NCBI RefSeq assembly: GCF_004328705.1
Contig: NZ_CP035319.1
Coordinates: 2,294,001 to 2,358,000, forward strand
Reading direction: 5' to 3'
DNA: 64,000 nt
Source of the DNA: Rhodococcus sp. ABRD24
GTDB taxonomy: Bacteria > Actinomycetota > Actinomycetes > Mycobacteriales > Mycobacteriaceae
Positions 1 through 11,615 of this stretch are shown in pieces. The translations under genes were made by a program, and so were the position numbers. Numbering within the stretch: the first letter of the stretch is position 1; every line of letters begins with the position of its first letter. The notes beneath the pieces are model-generated. The model was not told where the DNA came from, searched no databases, and saw only the letters and a program-made list of their open reading frames with translations.

Positions 1-1
1 C

Positions 2-196
2 GTCCTGGACGGGTTCGCCCACGAAAGCCAGGAGTCACGGATCGGCCGTGCCGGGCTGGCCGTGCCGATCCGCGACGAGTCCACGTGCGTGGTCGGCGGT
101 CTCTATCTCCAGGGCGCTGCCGGACGCGTCCACCCGGACGACGCCCTGGTGCGATTCCTGATCGACGGGTCGGCGCGGCTGACCGGAATGCTCTGA
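2..196 (+). CDS. IclR-type regulator, C-terminal fragment (5' end outside window)
   Basis: Open frame entering from the left edge and ending in TGA at 194-196. The 64 visible residues contain the pattern GLAVPIRDESTCVVGGLYLQG, which resembles the end of the IclR effector-binding domain (small-molecule sensing, usually controlling an adjacent catabolic gene). No DNA-binding domain is visible, so the family call rests on the C-terminus only. A GAF-type regulator is an alternative. It converges on the ATPase operon with only 4 bases between the two stops. Confidence 0.5.
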   Translation, partial: VLDGFAHESQESRIGRAGLAVPIRDESTCVVGGLYLQGAAGRVHPDDALVRFLIDGSARLTGML

Positions 197-200
197 GCCC

Positions 201-827
201 TCAGCCGTTCGTGCGGCGCGGAGCACGTCGAGCGGCCCAGCGCCGGCGCAGACCATCGGCCCGCTCCTGCTCCTCGAGCGCGAGCGCCGAATGTGCGAGC
301 GCCTCCTGCAGCGCCGGAATCCATCGATCCGTGATGGCCCGCAGCCGTTTCCGCGTCGCCCGCTCCTCCGAGTCGACGGCCCGCAGCGCAGCCGATGCAG
401 CGGCGTGCCGAACCGCGATCTCCAGGGCCGCCGTATGACGCAGTCGCGCCTCGATGGACGCGGACCCGCCCACGGAGGCCGCGTCGGGCGCGGGAGGTGG
501 CACGACGCAGATGGCCTCCGCCGGGTAGGTGATACCCATCGAGTGCGACCAGGCGATCTGGATGTCGGCAGACTGCCCGGACGCCGGCCGGAGCGCGCGC
601 TGCCCGTCCAGCATGGCCGCACGTACCAGCCAGGTTTCGGCGTCGTGGGCGGCCCGCTCCCATTCTGCACCCGTCTCCTCGGCGCGTTGCGCGAACCGCT
701 GCCGTGCGGTGTGGAGGATCCGCTGCTTCCGGTCGAGCAGTTCGGCACCACTGCGGGCAACGGCCAGCCGCCTCTGCAGCCACACGCGACCCGCCCGGCC
801 GGGCGGCACACGACCGAGCCGGGTCAC
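201..827 (-). CDS. atpD: V/A-type ATPase subunit D (central stalk)
   Basis: Last gene of the ATPase operon, 208 aa. Subunit D is the long coiled-coil rotor shaft that turns inside the A3B3 head. The N-terminus (VTRLGRVPPGRAGRVWLQRR...) has the family's basic start followed by a long Ala/Arg/Glu-rich helix. A second long helix (about residues 140-200) completes the antiparallel coiled coil. The GTG start at 827 is chosen because it overlaps the TGA of subunit B in the GTGA arrangement used elsewhere in this operon. Length fits the family (about 200-220 aa). The symbol follows V-type naming and is not the F-type beta subunit. Confidence 0.9.
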   Translation of the reverse strand: MTRLGRVPPGRAGRVWLQRRLAVARSGAELLDRKQRILHTARQRFAQRAEETGAEWERAAHDAETWLVRAAMLDGQRALRPASGQSADIQIAWSHSMGITYPAEAICVVPPPAPDAASVGGSASIEARLRHTAALEIAVRHAAASAALRAVDSEERATRKRLRAITDRWIPALQEALAHSALALEEQERADGLRRRWAARRAPRRTNG

Positions 828-2224
828 GATTCCCCGCCTCTTTCGGATCCGCGGAACCACCTGTCCAGGAAGGTCTCCGGCAGCATCGTCAGCTCCCGGC
901 GTGGCAGCGCCGACAGCGCCTCCCAGACCCGTTCGAGCGTCCCGTTCAGCGAGCGCGCCTCGCCGCGCCGCTGATCGAACAGGCGCCGCTGCACCACCCG
1001 CGCGAACTCGAGATAGGCGCGGTCGGTTGCGGACAGCGCATCCTCGCCCATGAGCTCCACCAGCTCGCCCGCCTGCCGCGCGCGAGCCAGCGCAGCCATC
1101 GTCTGAGCAGCGACGTCCAGATGGTCCTCGCGTGTTCGACCCGGTCCGGCCCCCTTCCGCATGAGCCGCGACAGCGAGCTCAGCGCGTCCACCGGCGGGT
1201 AGATCCCGGCTGCATGGAGATCCGCCGAAAGAACGATCTGCCCCTCGGTGATGTACCCCGTCAGGTCGGGCACCGGATGGGTGATGTCTCCACCGGGCAT
1301 CGTGAGTACCGGAAGTACCGTCACCGAGCCCTCCCGATTCCGGATCCGCCCGCACCGCTCGTAGAGCGACGCGAGGTCGCTGTAGAGATAGCCCGGGTAC
1401 GCCCGCCGACCGGGGATCTCCCCACGCGCAGCCGACACCTCCCGCAGCGCCTCGGCGTAGGCGGTCATGTCCGCCATGACGACCAGAACGTGACGGCCGG
1501 ACTCGAACGCAAGATCCTCCGCGACCGTCAGCGCCAGCCGCGGTGTGAGTATCCGCTCCACGACCGGATCGTCCGCGGTGTTGATCAGGAGCACCAGACT
1601 CCCTGCCGTGGAACGCTCTTCGAGAGCATCCCGGACAGTGGCCGCATCCGTGTGCGTGAGACCCATGCCCGCGAAGACCACGGCAAACGGTGCGTCACCC
1701 GCGGTGGCCTGCGCGGCCACCTGCGTCGCCAACTCGAGATGCGGGAGACCGGCCAGGGAGAACACCGGAAGCTTTTGTCCCCGAACGATAGTGGTGAGGG
1801 CATCGATCGCGGAGATCCCGGTGAGCACGGGTTCCGCCGGCGGGTCACGATGGCTCGGGTTGAGCGGGAACCCCGATACCGGCGCCCGGCGGTCCGCGAG
1901 CACGGGCGGTCCGCCGTCCATCGGTTCACCGCGTCCATTGCAGACCCTGCCGAGCCAGCCGGGCCCGACCGGAATGTGGATCGGCTCGCCGGCGAACACC
2001 ACCCGCGTGCCGTCGGGCCGCATGCCATCGGTCCCCTCGAGGACCTGGACGACGGCGAGATCCCGATCCACCTCGAGTACGAGTCCGTGTCGCACCTCAC
2101 CGGAGTCGAGCCGGATCAGTGCCGACTCGTCCCAACCCACACCCGCCACATCGCGCACCACCAGCAGGGGTCCGCGCAACGCCCGCACGTCCGAGAACTC
2201 GACCTTGCCCAGGCCGGTGATCAC
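824..2224 (-). CDS. atpB: V/A-type ATPase subunit B (non-catalytic nucleotide-binding)
   Basis: A 466-aa subunit of the cytoplasmic A3B3 hexamer. It has the beta-barrel start followed by a RecA-like core. The P-loop region reads SLAGLPHLELATQV in place of GxxGxGKT, as expected for the non-catalytic B subunit. Downstream blocks VVFAGMGLTHTDA, MADMTAYAEALREVS, GRRAYPGYLYSDLASLYERCG and GSVTVLPVLTMPGGDITHPVPDLTGYITEGQIVLS are diagnostic. ATG at 2224 overlaps the subunit A stop by 4 bp, implying translational coupling. Confidence 0.95.
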   Translation of the reverse strand: MITGLGKVEFSDVRALRGPLLVVRDVAGVGWDESALIRLDSGEVRHGLVLEVDRDLAVVQVLEGTDGMRPDGTRVVFAGEPIHIPVGPGWLGRVCNGRGEPMDGGPPVLADRRAPVSGFPLNPSHRDPPAEPVLTGISAIDALTTIVRGQKLPVFSLAGLPHLELATQVAAQATAGDAPFAVVFAGMGLTHTDAATVRDALEERSTAGSLVLLINTADDPVVERILTPRLALTVAEDLAFESGRHVLVVMADMTAYAEALREVSAARGEIPGRRAYPGYLYSDLASLYERCGRIRNREGSVTVLPVLTMPGGDITHPVPDLTGYITEGQIVLSADLHAAGIYPPVDALSSLSRLMRKGAGPGRTREDHLDVAAQTMAALARARQAGELVELMGEDALSATDRAYLEFARVVQRRLFDQRRGEARSLNGTLERVWEALSALPRRELTMLPETFLDRWFRGSERGGES

Positions 2225-3945
2225 CGCAACTCCTCGAGTCGGGCGAGCACGGCGTCACGGATCCGCCGGACGCCGTCCGCGTCGTCCGGGCCGGTGTCCT
2301 CGCGGGCCCGCACCAGTGGGCCGTAGTCGACGTCCTCGAGCGTGTCGGCGGAGACACCCGCGTCAGCGCGTTCCGTGCACCGGTCGACAACCGCGAGCAC
2401 CGCATCGACCAGCGCGGCTCCCTTTGCGGCGGAACAGAATGCGTCCGACGCACTGAGGGCGCTCTGCTGTAGCACCGCCTCCCTCAGCAGCCGTCCGGCC
2501 AGCAGCACCACCCGCTCCCCCGCAGGCATCGACCGACGCCCCACGAGATCGGCCAGTGCGTCGAGGCGGCCGGCGTCGGCAAGCAGCGACAGCACCCGAC
2601 CGCGTCGCCGCGCCCACTCCGGGTCGCCCTCTCGCGCCCGACGCAGCCCGAGCGCCTCCGCATCCCGTGAGAAGGAGCCCGCCCACGCCACCGCCGGGTA
2701 GTGCCGCGCATAGGCGAGGTCGCGGTCGAGTGTCCATACGCACCGAACGAAGCGCTGAGTGTGCGCGGTGACCGGTTCGGTCATGTCGCCACCCGACGGC
2801 GAGACGGCGCCGACAATGGTCACCGAGCCGCGGCGGCCGCCGAGCGTGACGACGTGCCCGGCACGTTCGTAGAAGGCCGCCAGCGCCGACGCCAACCCGG
2901 CCGGATACCCCTCCTCGGCGGGCAGCGCTCCTGTGCGCGAGGCGAACTCGCGCAGTGCCTCGGCCCAGCGGGAGGTGGAATCGGCGATGACGACGACGTG
3001 GCAGCCGAGATCCCTGAAGTACTCGGCGACCGTGACTCCGGAGTAGATACTGGCCTCCCGCGCCATCATCGGCATGTTCGACGTGTTCGCGATGACCACA
3101 GTGCGGGCGGACAGGCGATGCCCGGTACGCGGATCCGACAGGGCCGCGAGTTCGTCTACCACGTCAGCCATCTCGTTCCCACGCTCACCGCACCCGACAT
3201 AGACGATGACGTCCGCATCGCACCACTTCGCGATCTGCTGTAGCAGCATCGTCTTACCCGTCCCGAAACCGCCCGGCACCGCAGCGGTACTGCCCCGCGC
3301 GATCGGGTACAGCACATCGAGCACCCGCTGTCCGGTATGCAGGTTCTCCGGATCGTCGATCCGCTCCTGGAACGGCCGGGCCCGACGCACCGGCCACGTC
3401 GCGGTGAGGGTGACAGGTCGGCCGGCGACCGTCGCAACGACCGCGTCCGCGACGTACGCACCGGCCACCGCGACGTCGCCCACCGTTCCGGCCAGCCCGG
3501 GGGGAACGAGGATTCGCAGCCGCAGGGGGCCGTCGTAGGTCACCACACCCACCTCGTCACCGCCGGAGACCGAGGCGCCCACCTCCACGGTCGGCGCGAA
3601 ATCCCACTCACGATCGACTGCCGCCGCCTGGGCGGACCCGGACATCAACCAGGTTCCAGCGCCCGACAACGGCCGGAGCAGACCGTCGAAGACGCCGCCC
3701 AGCAGACCCGGCCCCAAACGCGCGGACAGCGGGCCGCCGCGAGAGTTTGCAGGTGCACCCGGCGCCAATCCGCCGGTGTCCTCGTACGCCTGGACGGTGA
3801 CCCGGCCGTCCTCGATCGCGACGACCTCTCCGGGCAGCCCGGTCGCACCCAGCGAGACGACGTCGAACATCGACACACCTTGCAGCTGTTCCACTTCCAC
3901 GAGCGAGCCCGAGACCCGTACCACGCGCGCGGTCACGATTCCCAC
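2221..3945 (-). CDS. atpA: V/A-type ATPase subunit A (catalytic)
   Basis: A 574-aa catalytic subunit that hydrolyses or makes ATP in the A3B3 head. From the GTG at 3945 ([19 protein letters not shown]) it shows the barrel domain, the non-homologous insert (about residues 110-185), the P-loop GGFGTGKT at 225-232, GERGNE at 253-258 and the [12 protein letters not shown] block. An upstream in-frame start adds about 21 residues that do not look like the family, so 3945 is preferred. It overlaps the end of subunit E by 13 bp. Intact Walker A supports it as the catalytic partner of the P-loop-degenerate B subunit. Confidence 0.95.
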   Translation of the reverse strand: MGIVTARVVRVSGSLVEVEQLQGVSMFDVVSLGATGLPGEVVAIEDGRVTVQAYEDTGGLAPGAPANSRGGPLSARLGPGLLGGVFDGLLRPLSGAGTWLMSGSAQAAAVDREWDFAPTVEVGASVSGGDEVGVVTYDGPLRLRILVPPGLAGTVGDVAVAGAYVADAVVATVAGRPVTLTATWPVRRARPFQERIDDPENLHTGQRVLDVLYPIARGSTAAVPGGFGTGKTMLLQQIAKWCDADVIVYVGCGERGNEMADVVDELAALSDPRTGHRLSARTVVIANTSNMPMMAREASIYSGVTVAEYFRDLGCHVVVIADSTSRWAEALREFASRTGALPAEEGYPAGLASALAAFYERAGHVVTLGGRRGSVTIVGAVSPSGGDMTEPVTAHTQRFVRCVWTLDRDLAYARHYPAVAWAGSFSRDAEALGLRRAREGDPEWARRRGRVLSLLADAGRLDALADLVGRRSMPAGERVVLLAGRLLREAVLQQSALSASDAFCSAAKGAALVDAVLAVVDRCTERADAGVSADTLEDVDYGPLVRAREDTGPDDADGVRRIRDAVLARLEELR

Positions 3946-4457
3946 AATCGGGTGAGCCGGACACCGAGCGCATCGAACCGGGCGTCGGCCAGCGCATCGA
4001 GGGTGCACACCGCCCGTCGCCCGCGCACCTGCCCCACCACTCCGCCGCCCGGGTCCTCGGTGATCGTGGCATCGGGTCCGAGGGCGGCCCGAGCCTGCGC
4101 CGCGAGCTGCTCGAGCAGGGCTGGATAGACGGCATCGCCGCGCAGCGCGGTCACCGCCTCCCGGATCCGGTCGTGCAGATCCTCGTAGACCTCACGGCGC
4201 GCCTCGAGCACGATCGTCCGGGAACGCCGCCGGGCCCGGGAGCGCTCGGCCGCGAGCACCGTTTCCGCATCCGCCTCGCCCTGAGTCCGCGCGGCGGCAA
4301 GCAGCCCGTCGGCCTCCGTGCGCGCTCGCGCTTCGAGCGCGGCGGCATCGGCGTCCGCGGCGCCGCGGATCCGGGCGGCATCCGCGCGGGCCCGGTCCAG
4401 CAGGGCCTTGCGTACCGGGGCCAGCGGGTCACCGGACCGCGTCCGCACGGTGGTCAC
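3933..4457 (-). CDS. atpE: V/A-type ATPase subunit E (peripheral stalk)
   Basis: A 174-aa protein forming, with the G/H-type subunit, the peripheral stalk that holds the head against rotation. An alanine/arginine/glutamate-rich helix (about residues 10-95) precedes a small C-terminal alpha/beta domain with the family-like GPDATITEDPGGGVVGQVRGRR stretch. ATG at 4457 overlaps the subunit F stop by 4 bp. Short for the family (about 185-200 aa) but apparently complete. Confidence 0.85.
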   Translation of the reverse strand: MTTVRTRSGDPLAPVRKALLDRARADAARIRGAADADAAALEARARTEADGLLAAARTQGEADAETVLAAERSRARRRSRTIVLEARREVYEDLHDRIREAVTALRGDAVYPALLEQLAAQARAALGPDATITEDPGGGVVGQVRGRRAVCTLDALADARFDALGVRLTRLWES

Positions 4458-4672
4458 GAGGGCATCACCACCGTCAAGCGTCGCCCCCCGACAGCGGCCG
4501 CACCCAGGGCGCGCGCCGCGGCCGGCGTGAGGATCACCACCGCGACGTCACGGTCGAGATCATGCCAAGCCGCCCGGACGGCGGCATCGTCCTCCGCCGG
4601 CACGACGACGGCCCCAGCCAGGGCGTAACCCTGGATCGCGACTTCCGCACCGAGCACCGCCACCCGCGCCAC
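4454..4672 (-). CDS. atpF: V/A-type ATPase subunit F
   Basis: A 72-aa protein, shorter than the usual 100 or so residues. It is recognised from its position and the compact fold MARVAVLGAEVAIQGYALAGAVVV, with a central AAWHDLDRDVAVVILTPAAARAL strand/helix. Subunit F binds the D shaft and modulates ATP hydrolysis. The C-terminal helix of typical F subunits is mostly missing, the main oddity. Four bases separate it from the subunit K stop; it overlaps subunit E by 4 bp. Confidence 0.75.
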   Translation of the reverse strand: MARVAVLGAEVAIQGYALAGAVVVPAEDDAAVRAAWHDLDRDVAVVILTPAAARALGAAAVGGRRLTVVMPS

Positions 4673-4676
4673 GACG

Positions 4677-6503
<1,827 letters not shown>

Positions 6504-6517
<14 letters not shown>

Positions 6518-7454
6518 CGAAGGCCTCCATCACCGCGGGACCGGTCACGGTGCGGCGAGCGGCCGCCTCGAGCGCGGCCCGGACCCGCCACGCGTCCGCC
6601 GCCAGCACCGCCACGGCTCCCGTGATCGGCCCACGCTCGAATCCCGAGCCGCGCAGCAGGGTGAAGCCCTCGCGCTCGAGCCGGTGCCACCACGCCGCCT
6701 CCGCCCGCCAGAGATCCTCGGGCCGGTCCACCCCCGAAAACGCCCCGCGCGCACCCGACGGCAGGAGCGCCGACAGCCCCGCCACGCTCGCCGATGGTGA
6801 CCCGGCGGCATCGACGAACCCGCCGCCCAGCACCACCGATGCCCGTCGATCGAGGGCCGTCGGCCACCGGCGACCGTCGACAAGCACCTCACGGGCAACC
6901 AAGAGCGCTGCCGCAGTTCGGGCCCAGCCGGACGCTTCGGGGATGCGGGCGACGAGGTCGCCGGCCCACGCCAGCCGTGCGCCCAGGCTGATCTCGCGCG
7001 GTGTCGTGCCGCCCGGGTCTCCCCACGCCGAGGACCGCAGGCACTCGCGCACCGCCGCTGGCGAGTCGGCCTCGGCCACCCGCCGCGATGCGGTGTCCAG
7101 GGCGCCGAGCCGGTACGCCGGTCCGGTGTCGGTCCCCGCCAACCGGGCCAGCTGGTCGTCGATGCCGGCGATCTCGAATCCCCGCGCGAGCAACCGGATG
7201 ACGTCGGCGCCCGATCGGGGCAGCCAACCCGCGAGCACCCGCAGGTGCCAGAGCAGGGTCGCACCCACCCCGTGCTGGGCCTGCACCAATGTCGCCGTGG
7301 GCGATACGTCGTGGCCGTACGGCGTGGCCGACAACGCCGTCAGCGCGTCGGCCCAGGTGGGGCAGGAGGCGAGCGCGCGGGCGGCGCCGGCCCCGATTCG
7401 CCTCCGTGCCAGGGCCTCGGCCCGCACGGTGCCCGCCACCCACGATGCGGTCAC
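6504..7454 (-). CDS. atpC: V/A-type ATPase subunit C (AC39/d-like)
   Basis: A 316-aa soluble protein that sockets the central shaft onto the membrane ring. It is helical and Ala/Arg-rich, with GHDVSPTATLVQAQHGVGATLLWHLRVLAGWLPRSGADVIRLLARGFEIAGIDDQLA, matching the FxxxxxEIxNID-type core of AC39 proteins. The GTG at 7454 (VTASWVAGTVRAEALARRRIG) is used because it makes a GTGA overlap with the upstream stop. The assignment rests on these motifs plus position. Confidence 0.8.
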
Positions 7455-7903
7455 GGCCCGGCTTCGTCCGGTTCGTTCCCGCTCAGGTCGGCGCGGACGG
7501 ATGCGACGATCCGGTCCACGAAGCCGGGTACGCGGGCACGTCCACGGTTCCGCACGGCGTCGGCCTCCTGTTCGGCGGCGGCGAGGGTGGCCGCAGACTC
7601 GCCGCCCGCCCGCTCTGTCACCCGGGCCGCCGCGGCGGCCCGTTCGGATTCGACCCGGCGCCGAGCGGATTCGACGCGATCTCGCGCCCACTCTTCGGCG
7701 GCCCGACGCCGTTGGGCGGCGTCCCGCTCGGCATCGTCCCGAATACGCTGCGCTTCATCGGTGGTCTCGGCGAGCAACGCCAGTATCGGCTCGAGTTCGG
7801 CGGACAGCTCCGCCACCCGGTCGGCCGGGACACCCGTGACCGCGGCCGCCCCGGGAGTGCCCACGGGGCGGAAACGTTGGAGCAGGTCACGGGAACGAGG
7901 CAT
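7451..7903 (-). CDS. V/A-type ATPase peripheral-stalk subunit G/H-like
   Basis: First gene of the operon, 150 aa. After a 30-residue leader it is one long charged helix (about residues 30-115, rich in A, E and R), predicted to form a coiled coil with subunit E. It has no motif beyond the heptad pattern, so the name depends on operon position, which is where archaeal-type operons carry subunit H. A GGGAGGAC element 5 bases before the ATG is a good ribosome binding site. The promoter of the whole operon should lie in 7904-8108, shared with the divergent LapA-like gene. Confidence 0.7.
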   Translation of the reverse strand: MPRSRDLLQRFRPVGTPGAAAVTGVPADRVAELSAELEPILALLAETTDEAQRIRDDAERDAAQRRRAAEEWARDRVESARRRVESERAAAAARVTERAGGESAATLAAAEQEADAVRNRGRARVPGFVDRIVASVRADLSGNEPDEAGP

Positions 7904-8108
7904 GCGTCCTCCCGGCGCGCCGGCAGTATCCGGAGTCCAGGGTACTCAGGACGCAGTACCGGAACCCGAACACCGCAAGACGGGGCACCACTGGTACACG
8001 ATTCGAGACCTCGGCAGGACGAACCCGGCGAATCGGATCACACGTCCCGGGGGATACAAATCCGGCGTGCTCGGCCGAAAACCGCTTCGGGTTGGCTAAT
8101 CTCAGGCG

Positions 8109-8342
8109 ATGACCACCCCGAAGTCCGGTTCTTTCCTCAGCCGAGTGTCGCCGCCACAGTGGGCAGCTCTGGTCCTGGCCGTGCTCGCGATCATCTTCGT
8201 GGCGCAGAACCGCAATACCGTGTCGATATCGCTGTTCTGGGTCAGCGTCGAAGCGCCGCTCTGGCTGACGCTGACGATAATCTTCGCGATCGGCTGGGTG
8301 GCCGGTGTGCTGACGATGCGCCGCCGGGGCAAGGCTGGGTAG
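8109..8342 (+). CDS. LapA-domain small membrane protein
   Basis: A 77-aa inner-membrane protein with two hydrophobic helices (about residues 17-33 and 50-69), an intervening QNRNTVSISLFWVSVEAPLWL segment and a basic tail MRRRGKAG. This is the lipopolysaccharide-assembly-protein-A (DUF1049) pattern; in Gram-positive actinobacteria its role is unknown. Transcribed divergently from the ATPase operon. Confidence 0.75.
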   Translation: MTTPKSGSFLSRVSPPQWAALVLAVLAIIFVAQNRNTVSISLFWVSVEAPLWLTLTIIFAIGWVAGVLTMRRRGKAG

Positions 8343-8438
8343 CGCACCGCACCGCAGGCACACCGTAGAGAATCTGCCTCACCGGTGCCGCCGTCGTGAC
8401 GACGGCGGCGTGATCGGGCATCGAGTCCGGCGGCCACA

Positions 8439-9758
8439 ATGTACGCCGTGAGTTCCGAGATCGCCCCGCCCCTTTCCACCCTGCCATCCGCCCCGGACGG
8501 GCGCCGACCTCGGATCCATCCGGCCTGGCCCGCCGCCGCCGTCGCATTCCTCGCCCTGGTGGGCGCCGCCGCCTTCCGGGCAGCGCCGTCGGTGCTCATC
8601 GAGCCGCTGCACGCCGACTTCGGCTGGTCGCGGGCGAGCATCTCCGCGGCAGTGTCCGTCAACCTGGTGTTGTACGGGCTGACGGCACCATTCGCGGCAG
8701 CTCTGATGGAACGGTTCGGCATCCGCAAGGTCGTGACCGCGGCGCTGGCACTGATCGCGCTCGGCAGCGGACTCACCGTGTTCATGTCCGCGACGTGGCA
8801 ACTGGTGCTGCTGTGGGGCGTGATGGTGGGTCTCGGAACGGGGTCGATGGCGCTGGCCTTCGTCGCCACCGTGACGGACCGGTGGTTCGTTGCCCGCCGC
8901 GGTCTGGTCACCGGCATCCTCACCGCTGGCGGCGCCGCCGGCCAGCTGGTGTTCCTGCCGGTGCTGGCGATGCTCGCCGAACGCTACGACTGGCAAACGG
9001 TGTCGCTGACCGTGTCGTCAGCGGCGCTCGCAGTGGTGCCGCTGGTGCTGATGTTCCTGCGCAACCGCCCCGAGGACATCGGCGCCACCCCCTACGGCGC
9101 CCCCGACGACTACGTCCGCCCCACGCCCCCGGCCTCGCCGGGTGGACCCGTCGCCCGCGCGCTCGGGGTCCTGCGCTCCGCAGCCCGCACGCGCGTCTTC
9201 TGGCTGTTGGCCGGCACGTTCGCAATCTGCGGCGCCAGCACCAACGGGCTGGTGGGCACCCACTTCGTGCCCGCCGCGCACGATCACGGCATGCCGGTGA
9301 CCGCGGCCGCGAGTCTGCTCGCCGTGATCGGCATCTTCGACCTGATCGGCACCATCGCCTCCGGCTGGTTCACCGACCGCTTCGATTCCCGCAAGCTTCT
9401 CGGCATCTACTACCTGCTGCGTGGGATCTCGCTGATGCTCCTGCCGCTACTGTTCGCGAACACCGTGCATCCGCCGATGATCGCGTTCATAATCTTCTAC
9501 GGCCTCGACTGGGTTGCCACGGTGCCGCCGACCGTGGCACTGTGCCGCAAGCATTTCGGCGCCGACGGCCCAATCGTGTTCGGCTGGGTCCTCGCCTCGC
9601 ACCAGATCGGCGCTGGGCTGGTGGCCTTCCTCGCGGGCCTGGTCCGCGACCATTTCGGCGGCTACGACGCCGCGTTCTACGTTGCCGGCGGCCTGTGTGC
9701 GGTCGCGGCGGTGATGGCGTTGGCAATTGCGAAACCGGCTCGGGTGGCGACCCGATGA
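8439..9758 (+). CDS. MFS transporter, monocarboxylate/oxalate-formate type
   Basis: A 439-aa protein with about 12 membrane segments. The DFGWSRASISAAVSVNLVLYGLTAPFAAALMERFGIRKV block is typical of the OFA/monocarboxylate MFS group, and the second half contains DRFDSRKLLGIYYLLRG. It probably moves an organic or aromatic acid. Location beside an IclR regulator and lower meta-cleavage genes suggests uptake of their substrate (inference). No strong ribosome binding site is seen before the ATG at 8439; a GTG at 8448 is an alternative start. Confidence 0.85.
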   Translation: MYAVSSEIAPPLSTLPSAPDGRRPRIHPAWPAAAVAFLALVGAAAFRAAPSVLIEPLHADFGWSRASISAAVSVNLVLYGLTAPFAAALMERFGIRKVVTAALALIALGSGLTVFMSATWQLVLLWGVMVGLGTGSMALAFVATVTDRWFVARRGLVTGILTAGGAAGQLVFLPVLAMLAERYDWQTVSLTVSSAALAVVPLVLMFLRNRPEDIGATPYGAPDDYVRPTPPASPGGPVARALGVLRSAARTRVFWLLAGTFAICGASTNGLVGTHFVPAAHDHGMPVTAAASLLAVIGIFDLIGTIASGWFTDRFDSRKLLGIYYLLRGISLMLLPLLFANTVHPPMIAFIIFYGLDWVATVPPTVALCRKHFGADGPIVFGWVLASHQIGAGLVAFLAGLVRDHFGGYDAAFYVAGGLCAVAAVMALAIAKPARVATR

Positions 9759-9836
9759 ACGGGACTGCGGACGCACTCACTCCCGAGCAGTTCACCGCGA
9801 CATCGGGTACGAACGTGCACCGCCCCACGTGAGCGT

Positions 9837-10631
9837 TTACTCGGCTCTGCTGCCTTCGGCCAGGTGCGCTCGTCTCGCGAGAGTGGCACCGACACCAGCG
9901 GCCGCGGCCCGGACCGACGCAGCGTGAAGCTCGGGCCGGAACCGTCCGACGGTGCCGGTGACGCTCAGTGCCGCAATCGGACGGTCGTCGGCATCGAGCA
10001 CCGGCGCCGCCACACAGGTGATCCCCACGGCGGACTCTTCGAACTCGTATGCGACGCCCTCACGTGCAATGCGCTCGAGCTGGGTTCGCAGAACGCCCGG
10101 GGCGATCAGGGTTCGGGGCGTTCGCCGCTCGAGCCGGCCGCGGAGAACCCGTTCGATGGCGGCCGGCTCGGAGTGAGCCAGCATCGCCTTGCCGATAGCG
10201 GTGCAATGCAACGGCATTCGGCCGCCGACCCGGGACGGGGAGGTAGCCTGGCGGTGGCCGCCGATCTTGGAGACGTAGACCACCTCGGAGCCCTCGAGGA
10301 CGCCGATGTGAACCGTCTCGTGCGTCCGCTCGTAGAGGTCCTCCATGAACGGCGTCGCGACCTCGATCAGACTCCGCTCCACGGACGCCCGCATTCCCAG
10401 TTCGAACAGTTGACCACTGAGCCGGTACCCGGACGGGGTCCGATCGAGCAGTCGAACGGCGACGAGATCGGACACGACGCGGTGCAGGGTCCCCTTGGGG
10501 ATGTCGGTACGACGGCCGAGCTCCGCGAGGCTGACGCCGTGATCATCGATGGTGAACGCGCGAAGGACGGTGACCACCTTGCCGAGCACGGTATTCCTGT
10601 CGATCACAGCGTCGAGCGAGGGATCGTCCAT
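9837..10631 (-). CDS. IclR-family transcriptional regulator
   Basis: A 264-aa regulator. The N-terminal winged helix (about residues 10-70: VTVLRAFTIDDHGVSLAELGRRTDIPKGTLHRVVSDL) precedes the IclR effector domain, which contains SRVGGRMPLHCTAIGKAMLA and YEFEESAVGITCVAAPVLD. The start at 10631 (MDDPSLDAV) is chosen because longer in-frame readings cross the divergent promoter and do not look like the family. It is divergent from the hydratase operon and is its likely regulator, responding to an aromatic or keto acid (inferred). Confidence 0.9.
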   Translation of the reverse strand: MDDPSLDAVIDRNTVLGKVVTVLRAFTIDDHGVSLAELGRRTDIPKGTLHRVVSDLVAVRLLDRTPSGYRLSGQLFELGMRASVERSLIEVATPFMEDLYERTHETVHIGVLEGSEVVYVSKIGGHRQATSPSRVGGRMPLHCTAIGKAMLAHSEPAAIERVLRGRLERRTPRTLIAPGVLRTQLERIAREGVAYEFEESAVGITCVAAPVLDADDRPIAALSVTGTVGRFRPELHAASVRAAAAGVGATLARRAHLAEGSRAE

Positions 10632-10670
10632 GGTGTGCCCTTCCGCTGACCTGGGAGTTTCTGAATCATA

Positions 10671-10690
10671 CTCACTCGCGTTCCGGTGAG
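10671..10690. promoter_or_regulatory. Candidate IclR operator
   Basis: Inverted repeat CTCAC-N10-GTGAG in the 136-bp gap between the divergent IclR gene and the hydratase gene. Its position suits a site that controls both promoters. Prediction only. Confidence 0.4.
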
Positions 10691-10767
10691 CCGAACGCCA
10701 ACGTGGCGGCCGTGCCATGCCAACGGTGACAGTGGACGAACCCAGCCCCTCGACGCCAGGACGCCCC

Positions 10768-11607
10768 ATGACGACTATTCCCGAGCCCGACGGCACGTCG
10801 GTCTCCGATTCCGACGGTTCGGCCGCCGATCAGGCGGTCGACGCAGCGTTCGAGCGACTCGAACGCGCGAACAGCACACAGACGCCATGCGCCCCGGTGC
10901 GTGACCTGATCGGAAGCGGCGACGTCGAGCGCGCCTATGCAGTCCAGCAGAAATTGACCGCTGCGCGGATAGCCGCCGGAGCCCGCGTGCTCGGCCGGAA
11001 GATCGGCCTGACGTCACCGGCCGTGCAGCAGCAACTCGGTGTCGACCAGCCGGACTTCGGCGTCCTGTTCGACGACATGCACTGCCCCGAGAACGAGGCC
11101 GTACCGTTCGGTCGACTACTCCAACCGAAGGTCGAGGCGGAAATCGCCTTCGTCCTGGGCGCCGACCTCTCGGACGGTCCGCTCGACGAACAGCAGATCC
11201 GCGAAGCGGTGGACTATGCCGTCGCCGCACTCGAGATCGTCGACAGCCGGATCGCCGGATGGGACATCAGCTTCGGTGACACGGTGGCCGACAACGCATC
11301 GAGCGGACTGTTCGTCCTCGGTGCGCAGCGCCGCACCCTCGACGACTTCACCCCGATCGAGACCACGATGGAGATGCGGATCGACGGTGTGGCCGTCTCG
11401 GCCGGCACCGGAGCAGCATGTCTCGGCGATCCGCTCCGCGCCCTGGCCTGGCTGGCAGAGAAGAGCCGCCACTTCGGCACTCCGCTCCGAGCCGGTCAGG
11501 TGGTCCTCTCCGGCGCCCTCGGACCGATGGCTGTCGTCGAACCCGGCGTCACCGTGGTCGCCGACATCACCGGCCTCGGTTCGGTCACCGCAACTTTCAG
11601 CAGATAG
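10768..11607 (+). CDS. mhpD: 2-oxopent-4-enoate hydratase (lower meta-cleavage pathway)
   Basis: A 279-aa enzyme that hydrates 2-hydroxypenta-2,4-dienoate to 4-hydroxy-2-oxovalerate. Family blocks are [79 protein letters not shown] and [13 protein letters not shown]. The ATG at 10768 has AGGA 6 bases upstream; the ATG at 10717 would add 17 residues and lacks such a site. Next gene starts 8 bp downstream. Steroid-pathway (HsaE) and phenylpropionate-pathway (MhpD) paralogues cannot be separated by eye. Confidence 0.85.
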   Translation: MTTIPEPDGTSVSDSDGSAADQAVDAAFERLERANSTQTPCAPVRDLIGSGDVERAYAVQQKLTAARIAAGARVLGRKIGLTSPAVQQQLGVDQPDFGVLFDDMHCPENEAVPFGRLLQPKVEAEIAFVLGADLSDGPLDEQQIREAVDYAVAALEIVDSRIAGWDISFGDTVADNASSGLFVLGAQRRTLDDFTPIETTMEMRIDGVAVSAGTGAACLGDPLRALAWLAEKSRHFGTPLRAGQVVLSGALGPMAVVEPGVTVVADITGLGSVTATFSR

Positions 11608-11615
11608 GAAGACAC

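Noticed and set aside
9755..9832. 25-aa reading overlapping the MFS stop by ATGA (MNGTADALTPEQFTATSGTNVH...)
   Set aside because: Start overlap is tempting, but it is too short, has no family pattern and ends just before the convergent IclR gene; could be a remnant of a lost gene.
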